Source: Bifidobacterium breve (GTDB lineage Bacteria > Actinomycetota > Actinomycetes > Nanopelagicales > Nanopelagicaceae). Taken from it: DNA of 35,401 nucleotides. The stretch lies in contig CAMAPN010000011.1 in NCBI GenBank assembly GCA_945860275.1, positions 1 to 35,401 on the forward strand, read 5' to 3'. Every line of letters starts with the position of its first letter. The first letter of the stretch is position 1. The position numbers and the translations under genes are program-made. A model generated the notes under the pieces. It saw nothing but the letters and a program-made list of their open reading frames with translations, was not told the DNA's origin and made no database searches. Of the stretch, positions 29,515-35,401 are shown piece after piece.

Positions 29515-30231
29515 TTAGATTTTCTGAACTTGGGCAAATGACAATTCAACTGGCGTCTCGCGTCCGAAGATTGAGACAAGAACCTTCAATTTCGCCTGCT
29601 CCGGCATGATCTCGCTGATCGATGCTGGGAGGGTCGCAAATGGTCCGTCCATAACGGTGACGGATTCGCCAACTTCGAAATCGACCATCTTGATCTCTGG
29701 CTTCTCGCCTTTCTTGGAAGGGCGCGGCGCCAAAATACCTTCAACCTCATCGAGGGAGAGCGGACTTGGGTTGTGGCCATGTCCAACGAAGCCAGTAACA
29801 CCTGGAGTGTTACGAACAACCGACCACGATTCGTCGGTGAGATCCATACGTACGAGCACATAGCCAGGGAAAACATTCCGCTTCACTTGCTTGCGTACGC
29901 CATTCTTAATCTCAGTGATTTCTTCTTGTGGCACTTCAATCTGATAGATGAACTCTTCCATGTTCAACGTATGGATACGGTTCTCAAGATTGCCCTTTAC
30001 GCGATTCTCATATCCAGCGTAGGAATGGATGACATACCAATCTCCAGGTGCTGAACGAAGTGCGCGACGGAATTCTGCTAGCGGATCATTCTCTTCTGAT
30101 TCTTCCGCTGACTTTTCGCCATCAGGAGCATCAATGACTAGCTCAGTGGCCTCTTCTGCAGAAATCTCTCGCTCGATAGTTGATTCTTGTGCAGCAGCTT
30201 CGAGAGCAGCCTCAAAAGTATTATCACTCAT
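29515..30231 (-). CDS. nusG: Transcription termination/antitermination factor NusG
   Basis: NusG binds RNA polymerase beta' and links it to Rho or to ribosomal S10. The 238-residue protein has an acidic, probably disordered N-terminal extension of about 60 residues rich in Glu, Ala and Ser. The NGN domain follows ([42 protein letters not shown]). A C-terminal KOW domain ends the protein ([22 protein letters not shown]). The extension is longer than in E. coli (181 residues total) and typical of actinobacteria. It lies 17 bases after secE. Confidence 0.98.
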   Translation of the reverse strand: MSDNTFEAALEAAAQESTIEREISAEEATELVIDAPDGEKSAEESEENDPLAEFRRALRSAPGDWYVIHSYAGYENRVKGNLENRIHTLNMEEFIYQIEVPQEEITEIKNGVRKQVKRNVFPGYVLVRMDLTDESWSVVRNTPGVTGFVGHGHNPSPLSLDEVEGILAPRPSKKGEKPEIKMVDFEVGESVTVMDGPFATLPASISEIMPEQAKLKVLVSIFGRETPVELSFAQVQKI

Positions 30232-30248
30232 TGCGCGTTATCCCTCCC

Positions 30249-30494
30249 TTACCCAAAAACCCAGAAGGTAACTTTCGCCAACACCAAATCAAAAACCGAG
30301 ACGACGGCGATGATAAAGCTTACGAAGACCAGAACAACCGCTGTGTAGGTAGTGAGTTGTTTACGTGATGGCCACACAACTTTGCGAAGTTCGGCGACAA
30401 CTTGTCGATAGAAGCGACCTGTGCGCTGGAAAATATTTCCATGCTCTTCTGCAGCGTCATGCTGCGGGTGCTCTCGACTTTCTATCTCGCTCAT
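30249..30494 (-). CDS. secE: Protein translocase subunit SecE
   Basis: SecE clamps SecY in the membrane translocon. The 81-residue single-spanning form has a polar N-terminus and the conserved amphipathic region FYRQVVAELRKVVWPSRKQLTTYT. One membrane segment follows (about residues 52-76, TAVVLVFVSFIIAVVSVFDLVLA). Short length is the norm outside enterobacteria. It is followed by nusG and preceded by tRNA-Trp, probably on one transcript. Confidence 0.96.
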   Translation of the reverse strand: MSEIESREHPQHDAAEEHGNIFQRTGRFYRQVVAELRKVVWPSRKQLTTYTAVVLVFVSFIIAVVSVFDLVLAKVTFWVFG

Positions 30495-30546
30495 CTCACT
30501 CCTTTCTTTTCTCGTTCTTGTTTCTATTGCTACTCACGCCATCTAG

Positions 30547-30619
30547 CAGGGCAGAAGGGATTTGAACCCCCAACCCCCGGTTTTGGAGACCGGTGCTCTA
30601 CCAGTTGAACTACTGCCCT
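30547..30619 (-). tRNA. tRNA-Trp (anticodon CCA)
   Basis: Folds as a full cloverleaf: acceptor AGGGCAG with CTGCCCT, D arm GTTCAACTGGTAGAGC, anticodon stem CCGGT/ACCGG with loop CTCCAAA, and T arm GGGGGTTCAAATCCC. The anticodon is CCA and discriminator base G. The 3' CCA is not encoded (next bases CTA). tRNA-Trp before secE-nusG is the usual actinobacterial order. Confidence 0.97.
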
Positions 30620-30670
30620 CCAGCGCTTCGCGACCCTCACTTCTTCACGAAGAAGGGCTGGCCACGATAG

Positions 30671-30698
30671 GAGCTAGGCCGAGGAGTTTACGGGTCAA
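30671..30698 (-). promoter_or_regulatory. Candidate promoter for tRNA-Trp-secE-nusG
   Basis: Coding-strand TTGACC (30693-30698), 16-base spacer and TAGCTC (30671-30676) are the best -35/-10 pair in the 157-base gap between tRNA-Trp and the divergent aminotransferase gene. The -10 lacks the final T, so support is weak. A small hairpin CTTCTT/AAGAAG (30640-30655) lies between it and the tRNA. I saw no clear promoter for the plus-strand gene. Confidence 0.3.
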
Positions 30699-30776
30699 TG
30701 TGGGTGAGGGTCTAATTGGGTGTACGGGGTTCCAATAGGGCCAGCCAATTGCGGGAAACATGGCAGGATTACCGCC

Positions 30777-31985
30777 ATGTCTACCCCTGCCAAGCCCCGT
30801 ATTTCCACGCGAATAGCCGCGATCGCCGAGTCCGCAACCTTGGCCGTTGATGGGAAAGCGAAAGCGCTCAAAGCTGCCGGTCGACCCGTTATCGGCTTCG
30901 GCGCAGGCGAGCCAGACTTTCCAACGCCTGGGTACATTCTTGATGCTGCGGAGAAAGCGGTGCGTGTAGTTGCTAATCACCGCTACACACCAACTCCTGG
31001 GCTTCCTGAATTACGTCAAGCAATTGTTGCCAAGACGCTACGGGATTCACACTTTGAAATTTCTGTTGACAATGTTTTAGTGACAAATGGCGGCAAGCAA
31101 GCGGTCTACCAATCCATTGCAACAATCGTTGATAAAGGTGATGAGGTAATTCTCCCAGCGCCATATTGGACTACATATCCAGAATGTATTCGTCTTGCTG
31201 GCGGCATTCCGGTTGAAGTCTTTGCCGATGAGAAGAGCAACTACTGCGTAAGCGTGGAACAGCTTGAGGCCGCACGGACACCGAAGACGAAAGCAATGAT
31301 CTTCTGTTCGCCAAGTAATCCAACTGGATCTGTGTACACAGTCGAACAAGTGAAGGCAATTGGCCAGTGGGCACATAAGCACGGCATTTGGATTATTACT
31401 GATGAGATTTATGAGCATCTCAGATACGACGGAGTTGAGGCGCCATCGCTTCCAGTATTACTTCCTGAGCTTGCAGACCAAACAATAATTCTCAATGGAG
31501 TGGCTAAGACTTACGCAATGACTGGCTGGCGCGTTGGTTGGATGATTGGTCCGAAGGATGTCATCAAAGCTGCAACCAATCTTCAATCTCATCTATCTAG
31601 TAACGTATCAAATGTCGCTCAGCGCGCAGCTATCGCAGCGCTCACTGGAGATCTCACTGCTGTTGATGAAATGAAGGTGGCATTTGATCGCCGAAGGAAA
31701 CTCATCGTAAAGATGCTCAATGAGATTGATGGTTTCGAATGTCCGATGCCGCAAGGTGCGTTCTATGTTTACCCTGCAGTTCACAAAGTGCTTGGGCGAG
31801 AAATCCGCGGGAAAAAACCCATGACAAGCGCTGAACTCGCGACGCTTATTCTCGATGAAGTCGAGGTGGCAGCAGTGCCAGGTGAGGCCTTTGGCCCGTC
31901 GGGATATCTACGTTTCTCTTACGCGCTCAGCGATGAAGATATCGTCGAAGGAATCTCACGAATCAAAAAGCTCATCAACGGTTAA
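30777..31985 (+). CDS. aspC: Pyridoxal-phosphate aspartate aminotransferase
   Basis: Class I aminotransferase that interconverts aspartate and oxaloacetate with 2-oxoglutarate and glutamate. The start is ATG at 30777 ([31 protein letters not shown], 402 residues); an earlier in-frame start at 30720 adds non-conserved residues. Key motifs are [24 protein letters not shown] (cofactor phosphate), [23 protein letters not shown] (Asp on the cofactor) and the Schiff-base lysine in [15 protein letters not shown]. It is the only plus-strand gene, divergent from tRNA-Trp and ending 8 bases from the convergent murB. Prephenate or alanine activity cannot be excluded from sequence alone. Confidence 0.9.
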   Translation: MSTPAKPRISTRIAAIAESATLAVDGKAKALKAAGRPVIGFGAGEPDFPTPGYILDAAEKAVRVVANHRYTPTPGLPELRQAIVAKTLRDSHFEISVDNVLVTNGGKQAVYQSIATIVDKGDEVILPAPYWTTYPECIRLAGGIPVEVFADEKSNYCVSVEQLEAARTPKTKAMIFCSPSNPTGSVYTVEQVKAIGQWAHKHGIWIITDEIYEHLRYDGVEAPSLPVLLPELADQTIILNGVAKTYAMTGWRVGWMIGPKDVIKAATNLQSHLSSNVSNVAQRAAIAALTGDLTAVDEMKVAFDRRRKLIVKMLNEIDGFECPMPQGAFYVYPAVHKVLGREIRGKKPMTSAELATLILDEVEVAAVPGEAFGPSGYLRFSYALSDEDIVEGISRIKKLING

Positions 31986-31986
31986 T

Positions 31987-32004
31987 CCACTCTTCACAGA
32001 GTGG
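31987..32004. terminator. Hairpin between convergent aspC and murB
   Basis: CCACTCT (31987-31993) pairs perfectly with AGAGTGG (31998-32004) around TCAC. It fills the 8-base gap between the two stop codons and reaches into the last murB codons. There is no T-run on either strand, so it is at best a weak bidirectional terminator. Confidence 0.4.
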
Positions 32005-33001
32005 CGCCGATGAGTTGCACCTCAGGCACAAGACGTATGCCAAAGTTATCTTCCACTGCTTTTTGACATTTGCGGGCTAAGTCGAGGATTTCTTCGCTCG
32101 TTGCGCCCGCCGCATTGGTTATTGCAAGCACATGTTTAGTAGAGATACCAGCTCCGCCAAACCGTTCACCTTTGGCTATGCCTGAACGCTCCAGCAACCA
32201 TGCAGCTGATAATTTCACCGAACCATCCGCGTTGGGCCACTTGGGTGCATCCTCTGGTAGCGCTGCAGCGTGCTCGGGCGATACAGAAGGGTTGACGAAG
32301 AATGAACCTGCAGACCATGAATCATGGTCACTCTCAGAGAGCACCATTCCCTTACGCGCTCTAATTGCAAGGGTTCGCTCGCGAACTTGCGAGACTGGAG
32401 CGCGTTCGCCCTCGGACACTCCAAGCTCTTTCGCTAATTCTTGGTACGTAATCGGAATCGATAGCTCCCCCTTCTTAAGCTGCACCGTAACATCGAGAAT
32501 CACATAGCGATTGCGTTCTTCCTTAAATAATGAGGTGCGATAACCAAATGCACATTGATTAGCTGTAAAAGTTTTCTGCTTGTTCGCGCTCCGATCCCAG
32601 GTGCGAACGCGAGCTACCACTGCCGAGAACTCTTGACCATATGCACCAATGTTTTGAATTGGCGCTGCACCTACTTTTCCAGGGATTCCACTTAACGTTT
32701 CTAGACCAGAAAAGCCCGCCGCAACAGTTTGGGCGACAAATTCATCCCACTGCACGCCAGCTGCGACAGTAATCATTCCTCCGGAGCATGCGTCATAATC
32801 GAGCTGACTTCCTTTTGTATTCACGACGAGGACAGTTCCGTTATACGGGGCGTCGGCTGCCAAAATGTTAGAGCCACCACCAATAACGTGAATATCTGGA
32901 TTGGTAGATAACGCGCTCACAATAACTTCTTCAGAATCACCAATTATGACGTTCGAAATTTCGCCACCCACGCGGAAGGTGGTCAATTCGGCGAATCTCA
33001 T
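31994..33001 (-). CDS. murB: UDP-N-acetylenolpyruvoylglucosamine reductase
   Basis: Flavoenzyme that reduces UDP-GlcNAc-enolpyruvate with NADPH to UDP-MurNAc, the second committed step of peptidoglycan synthesis in the cytoplasm. The 335-residue type I enzyme starts MRFAELTTFRVGGE. It has FAD-binding motifs IGGGSNILAAD and LSGIPGKVGAAPIQNIGAYGQE, the type I loop CAFGYRTSLFKEE, the catalytic serine in SAGSFFVNP and a C-terminal glutamate in VPEVQLIG. It lies 9 bases after the glycosyltransferase-like gene on the rpmG-hadAB transcript. Confidence 0.96.
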   Translation of the reverse strand: MRFAELTTFRVGGEISNVIIGDSEEVIVSALSTNPDIHVIGGGSNILAADAPYNGTVLVVNTKGSQLDYDACSGGMITVAAGVQWDEFVAQTVAAGFSGLETLSGIPGKVGAAPIQNIGAYGQEFSAVVARVRTWDRSANKQKTFTANQCAFGYRTSLFKEERNRYVILDVTVQLKKGELSIPITYQELAKELGVSEGERAPVSQVRERTLAIRARKGMVLSESDHDSWSAGSFFVNPSVSPEHAAALPEDAPKWPNADGSVKLSAAWLLERSGIAKGERFGGAGISTKHVLAITNAAGATSEEILDLARKCQKAVEDNFGIRLVPEVQLIGATL

Positions 33002-33010
33002 AACTCTAGA

Positions 33011-33697
33011 TTACCTCCGCGGTGCAAGAATCCCTAGATTCCCGCGGAAGCGCTTAAGTAGTCGTTGATAATTCTCTTTGGAGTTCTTCTCTCGATATGC
33101 GCTGTCTACATCGTGGTATCCATGATGGCGTTCTTGAATCAGTGGCAATTCGATCTGTATCAATCGACCTCCAGCCTCTCGCATAGCAAGCGAAAATTCC
33201 AAATCAGCATTTCGATAGTACTTAGCGCTGGGATTTGCTCCTACAGCTTTAGCAAACTCACGATCGACCACTATGAAATACCCAAAAAGCACATCGACTT
33301 CGCCCGACCCCTTATCGACAACGGAACGCCATTCATTATCTAGATCAATGAGCCCTCCACGCCAACCAACCCCGACGAAACCCTCAGCTAACTTCGCGAT
33401 TACATCCGGAAAAGGATTGCCGGTAAATCGCGTAGAGGGATCCATTAAGACTAGAAAGCGAGTATTCACTTCACTGAGAACAAGATTCACTGCATTCGAC
33501 CAACCAAGTTTCTGTTTTACGTAATGGATGCGAATGCGAGGAGAGAGATTCTCAAGCGGTCCAAAATCTTGCTTGCCATTAATCAGGACAAATAGTGGGA
33601 CTTCTGACTTATCTATAATCGAGTTAATTGAAAGAATCGCATCCTCAAGGAAACCATCTACGATTATTGTCGCGGTGATCTCGCTCTCAGAAATCAC
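33011..33697 (-). CDS. GT2-like glycosyltransferase family protein, substrate unknown
   Basis: A 228-residue soluble protein with a GT-A-like layout: beta strand ATIIVDGFLEDAILSINSI, then GWSNAVNLVLSEVNTRFLVLMDPSTRF where a DxD metal motif is normally found, FGYFIVVDREFAKAVG, and RNADLEFSLAMREAGGRL. It ends with ERHHGYHDVDSAYREKNSKENYQRLLKRFRG, like the C-terminus of actinobacterial GT2 proteins. The canonical DxD is only partly preserved (DPS), so activity is uncertain. No membrane segments. It starts with GTG overlapping the hadB stop by 4 bases (GTGA) and precedes murB. A role in cell-envelope sugar transfer is inference. Confidence 0.65.
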   Translation of the reverse strand: MISESEITATIIVDGFLEDAILSINSIIDKSEVPLFVLINGKQDFGPLENLSPRIRIHYVKQKLGWSNAVNLVLSEVNTRFLVLMDPSTRFTGNPFPDVIAKLAEGFVGVGWRGGLIDLDNEWRSVVDKGSGEVDVLFGYFIVVDREFAKAVGANPSAKYYRNADLEFSLAMREAGGRLIQIELPLIQERHHGYHDVDSAYREKNSKENYQRLLKRFRGNLGILAPRR

Positions 33698-34092
33698 AGT
33701 CGAACTCGAGCCTTTGTTTGGGTGAGAACTTTGACGCCATTACATGTCGCAGTAACGTCGATGATGACCTGATCACCTTCGATGGCGCTAATTTTTCCGG
33801 TAAAAGTAAGCAAAACATCTTCACCCGCGGGGACAACTACAGGCTTTGCAAAGCGAGTTGAGAATTCAGTGAGCGATTTCTCGCTGCCGAACCAGTTTCG
33901 AATCGCTTCACCGGCGAGCGCCATCGTGTACATCCCATGGGCAATAACATTTGGTAATCCAACTGATTGTGCAAAGGCTTCATCTTGATGAATCGGATTT
34001 TGATCACCACTGGCATCTGCATATTGCTTTAGATCACTCCGGTTTACTGTGAAAGTTTTCTCTGTAAATTCATCTCCGACGCTCCAGCTCAT
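33694..34092 (-). CDS. hadB: (3R)-hydroxyacyl-ACP dehydratase, catalytic subunit HadB-like (MaoC family)
   Basis: Hot-dog-fold dehydratase of the MaoC family. The start is the ATG at 34092 (MSWSVGDEFTEKTFTVNRSDLKQY, 132 residues), which overlaps the hadA stop (ATGA); a longer frame extends into hadA. The hydratase motif YADASGDQNPIHQDEAFAQ holds the catalytic Asp and His, followed by NVIAHGMYTMALAGEAI. In mycobacteria HadB pairs with HadA in FAS-II dehydration for mycolate synthesis, in the same rpmG-hadA-hadB order. Mycolate synthesis is not implied here; the acyl substrate is unknown. Confidence 0.85.
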   Translation of the reverse strand: MSWSVGDEFTEKTFTVNRSDLKQYADASGDQNPIHQDEAFAQSVGLPNVIAHGMYTMALAGEAIRNWFGSEKSLTEFSTRFAKPVVVPAGEDVLLTFTGKISAIEGDQVIIDVTATCNGVKVLTQTKARVRL

Positions 34093-34490
34093 GATTGTTC
34101 TCCTCTGAAAACCAGAGTCGACCAAGTAGACGAAATGTTCTCGGCATCTAGCGCCGAGATGAAATCTGTTCGAATCGAGACAAACTCATTACCCGCTAAG
34201 TTCTTGTAGCTTTCAATCTCGCTCGAGTATGAAAGTTCATCTCCCGCGCGAACATCCCGATGATGCACAAAGCGTTGATCACCATGAACTACGCGCGCCC
34301 AATCAAATCCAATTGTTGGTAGGAATTCTTCAGCTGCAGCTACTGAAAAAGAGATGAGGAATGTAGGTGGTGTAAATCGAGGATCCGCCTCAATAGCCGA
34401 GGCAAAAGTTGAGATAGCTTCAGCGGTTACAAGACGAGTATGTTGCGAAGAAAATCGGCGCCCGACTAAATCGGGGCCGTGCACTGCCAT
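34089..34490 (-). CDS. hadA: HadA-like dehydratase subunit (MaoC N-terminal-like hot-dog protein)
   Basis: Partner subunit of the HadAB dehydratase. The 133-residue product starts MAVHGPDLVGRRFSSQHTRLVTAEAISTFASAIEADP and has the family segments TPPTFLISFS, DWARVVHGDQRFVHHRDVRAGDELS and FVSIRTDFISALDAE. It lacks the catalytic Asp-x4-His motif found in hadB, as expected of the substrate-binding partner. It begins 3 bases after rpmG, using a GGGAGAG in the rpmG 3' end, and overlaps hadB by 4 bases. Confidence 0.82.
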   Translation of the reverse strand: MAVHGPDLVGRRFSSQHTRLVTAEAISTFASAIEADPRFTPPTFLISFSVAAAEEFLPTIGFDWARVVHGDQRFVHHRDVRAGDELSYSSEIESYKNLAGNEFVSIRTDFISALDAENISSTWSTLVFRGEQS

Positions 34491-34493
34491 GGA

Positions 34494-34664
34494 TTAACGG
34501 CTCTCCCGGTGGAGCGTGCTGGCTTTGCAACGTGGACAGAACTTCTTCATTTCGAGACGGTCAGGATCGTTACGACGATTCTTCTTCGTGATGTAGTTGC
34601 GCTCTTTGCAATCCACGCAGGCCATGGTGATCTTAGGGCGGATATCCGCGCTCTTACTGGCCAT
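34494..34664 (-). CDS. rpmG: Large ribosomal subunit protein L33 (zinc-type)
   Basis: L33 is a small 50S protein near the E site. The 56-residue frame starts [19 protein letters not shown] and contains [25 protein letters not shown]. Zinc ligands Cys16, Cys19, Cys43 and Cys46 are all present. It follows tRNA-Thr and tRNA-Met and precedes hadA, the mycobacterial rpmG2-hadA-hadB order. A shared CTATATATAAGGAG element precedes its ATG. Confidence 0.96.
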   Translation of the reverse strand: MASKSADIRPKITMACVDCKERNYITKKNRRNDPDRLEMKKFCPRCKASTLHRESR

Positions 34665-34671
34665 CGTCGTA

Positions 34672-34685
34672 CTCCTTATATATAG
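34672..34685 (-). promoter_or_regulatory. AT-rich element plus Shine-Dalgarno before rpmG
   Basis: Coding-strand CTATATATAAGGAG ends 7 bases before the rpmG ATG and is identical to the 14-mer before rpsL (19161-19174). AAGGAG is the ribosome-binding site; the purpose of the TATATATA in front of it is unknown. Confidence 0.5.
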
Positions 34686-34758
34686 AGATCGTGCGGGAGG
34701 AAGGTTACCTGCTCACCTACCTCTTTCGGAAATTGTGCCCGGTTTTACCCGGTGAAAC

Positions 34759-34835
34759 TGGTAGCGGAGGCCGGATTTGAACCGGCGACACAGCGATTAT
34801 GAGCCGCTTGCTCTACCAAGCTGAGCTACCCCGCC
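34759..34835 (-). tRNA. tRNA-Met (anticodon CAT, elongator type)
   Basis: Cloverleaf: acceptor GGCGGGG with CTCCGCT (two G-U pairs), D arm GCTCAGCTTGGTAGAGC, anticodon stem AGCGG/TCGCT with loop CTCATAA, and T arm GCCGGTTCAAATCCGGC. Discriminator A and an encoded CCA (34759-34761). It lacks the three G-C pairs of initiator anticodon stems and the C1-A72 mismatch, so it is not the initiator. A lysidine-modified tRNA-Ile is possible but less likely given the mycobacterial thrT-metT-rpmG order. Confidence 0.92.
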
Positions 34836-34836
34836 G

Positions 34837-34909
34837 AGCCCCCCAACGGAATCGAACCGTTGACCTTTTCCTTACCATGGAAACGCTCTACCTACTGAGC
34901 TAGGGGGGC
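34837..34909 (-). tRNA. tRNA-Thr (anticodon GGT)
   Basis: Cloverleaf: acceptor GCCCCCC with GGGGGGC, D arm GCTCAGTAGGTAGAGC, anticodon stem TTTCC/GGAAA with loop ATGGTAA, and T arm AACGGTTCGATTCCGTT. Discriminator base T. Full CCA is not encoded: a single C (34836) follows and the next base is G1 of tRNA-Met, so the two tRNAs must share one transcript and be separated by processing. Confidence 0.95.
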
Positions 34910-34925
34910 AGATCTGAAGAACCCT

Positions 34926-34931
34926 AGGGTA
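34926..34931 (-). promoter_or_regulatory. Candidate -10 box for the tRNA-Thr transcript
   Basis: Coding-strand TACCCT fits TANNNT and lies 17 bases upstream of tRNA-Thr, just past the PhoH stop. It overlaps the palindrome ACCCTAGGGT (34921-34930). No good -35 hexamer sits 16-18 bases further upstream, so confidence is low. Confidence 0.3.
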
Positions 34932-34933
34932 CC

Positions 34934-35401
34934 TCAGTTTGCGGGGGGTCGCTCCAACATCTCTGTCACGAGCGCCGCGATGGCAGACCTCTCGCTACGT
35001 ACCAGGGTCACGTGGGCAAAGAGCGGATCTCCCTTAAGCGCTTCGATGACGGCAACCACGCCGTCGTATCGACCAACGCGCAAGTTGTCACGCTGTGCCA
35101 CATCGTGCGTGAGGACTACTCGCGATCCCTGTCCTATTCGCGAGAGTACCGTCAAGAGAACGCCACGTTCTAACGATTGCGCCTCATCAACAATGACAAA
35201 TGAATCATGGAGTGAACGACCTCGAATATGCGTTAATGGAAGTACTTCTATTAATCCGCGCGCCATAATCTCTTCAATAACATGCTGGCTAACTAACGCG
35301 CCCAAGGTATCGAAGACTGCTTGTGCCCACGGCGACATCTTTTCGCCCTCTGAACCCGGAAGATATCCGAGCTCTTGGCCACCAACGGGATAGAGCGGGC
35401 G
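34934..35401 (-). CDS. PhoH-family ATPase, C-terminal part (N-terminus outside window)
   Basis: The open frame enters from the right edge and gives 155 residues. [21 protein letters not shown] and [14 protein letters not shown] are typical of PhoH. The Walker B DEAQ box is in [13 protein letters not shown], and sensor-like [15 protein letters not shown] and [16 protein letters not shown] follow. The Walker A loop and any N-terminal PIN domain, as in actinobacterial PhoH2 (a PIN-PhoH RNA helicase/nuclease), would lie outside the window. It ends 24 bases before tRNA-Thr, so it is likely a separate upstream unit. Confidence 0.88.
   Translation of the reverse strand, partial: RPLYPVGGQELGYLPGSEGEKMSPWAQAVFDTLGALVSQHVIEEIMARGLIEVLPLTHIRGRSLHDSFVIVDEAQSLERGVLLTVLSRIGQGSRVVLTHDVAQRDNLRVGRYDGVVAVIEALKGDPLFAHVTLVRSERSAIAALVTEMLERPPAN

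Noticed and set aside
30720-30776. Longer aminotransferase start at 30720
   Set aside because: The added residues are not family-like, and the ATG at 30777 gives the standard N-terminus.
34741-34753. Direct repeat ACCGGG-TAAA-ACCGGG after tRNA-Met
   Set aside because: Six-base direct repeats are expected by chance, they do not form a hairpin, and no function is suggested.
1-35401. Search for CRISPR arrays, insertion sequences, phage genes, toxin-antitoxin pairs or a new defence system
   Set aside because: No repeat arrays, transposase-like frames, target duplications or accessory gene islands were seen; the window is conserved housekeeping DNA.

Overview
The window is a housekeeping block from an actinobacterium of roughly balanced base composition, with very short gene gaps. 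Lineage evidence is gene order: rpmG-hadA-hadB next to murB, an aspartate aminotransferase, tRNA-Trp, secE and nusG is a typical actinobacterial arrangement, and the proteins (for example RpoB with [19 protein letters not shown]-like start, S12, EF-Tu) read as actinobacterial. The moderate GC and tight packing suggest a small-genome aquatic group such as the acI/Nanopelagicales lineage; that placement is inference.

Layout. Almost everything is on the minus strand, so the biological reading order runs from high to low coordinates. At the right edge is the C-terminal part of a PhoH-family ATPase (34934-35401), then tRNA-Thr and tRNA-Met separated by one base, rpmG, hadA, hadB, a glycosyltransferase-like gene and murB. 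One plus-strand gene, an aspartate aminotransferase (30777-31985), converges on murB. Then come tRNA-Trp, secE, nusG, rplK, rplA; a long leader with an L10-type attenuator; rplJ, rplL; a hairpin-bearing gap; rpoB, rpoC; a terminator/leader gap; and one uninterrupted colinear run: rpsL-rpsG-fusA-tuf (str), rpsJ-rplC-rplD-rplW-rplB-rpsS-rplV-rpsC-rplP-rpmC-rpsQ (S10), rplN-rplX-rplE-rpsZ-rpsH-rplF-rplR-rpsE-rpmD-rplO-secY-adk-map-infA-rpmJ (spc) and rpsM-rpsK-rpsD-rpoA (alpha). rpoA is cut by the left edge exactly where its C-terminal domain would begin.

How it works together. The block supplies most ribosomal proteins, three core RNA polymerase subunits (alpha, beta, beta'), translation factors IF1, EF-Tu and EF-G, transcription factor NusG, the SecY and SecE translocon subunits, methionine aminopeptidase and adenylate kinase. 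Many neighbours overlap by 1 base (TAATG) or 4 bases (ATGA), which implies translational coupling. Regulation visible in sequence is concentrated in the larger gaps: 19153-19430, 26738-26955, 27983-28271 and smaller hairpin-bearing gaps before rpoA, rpsM, infA, secY, rpsH and rplA.

I found no mobile elements, CRISPR arrays, rRNA genes, pseudogenes or phage genes, and no undescribed multi-gene system. The points most worth a second look are regulatory: promoter-like hexamers nested in hairpins at the starts of the rpsL, rplJ and rpoB units, a four-copy CTATATATA element found only in gaps, the rplJ attenuator, the one-base tRNA spacer, and a zinc-type S4.
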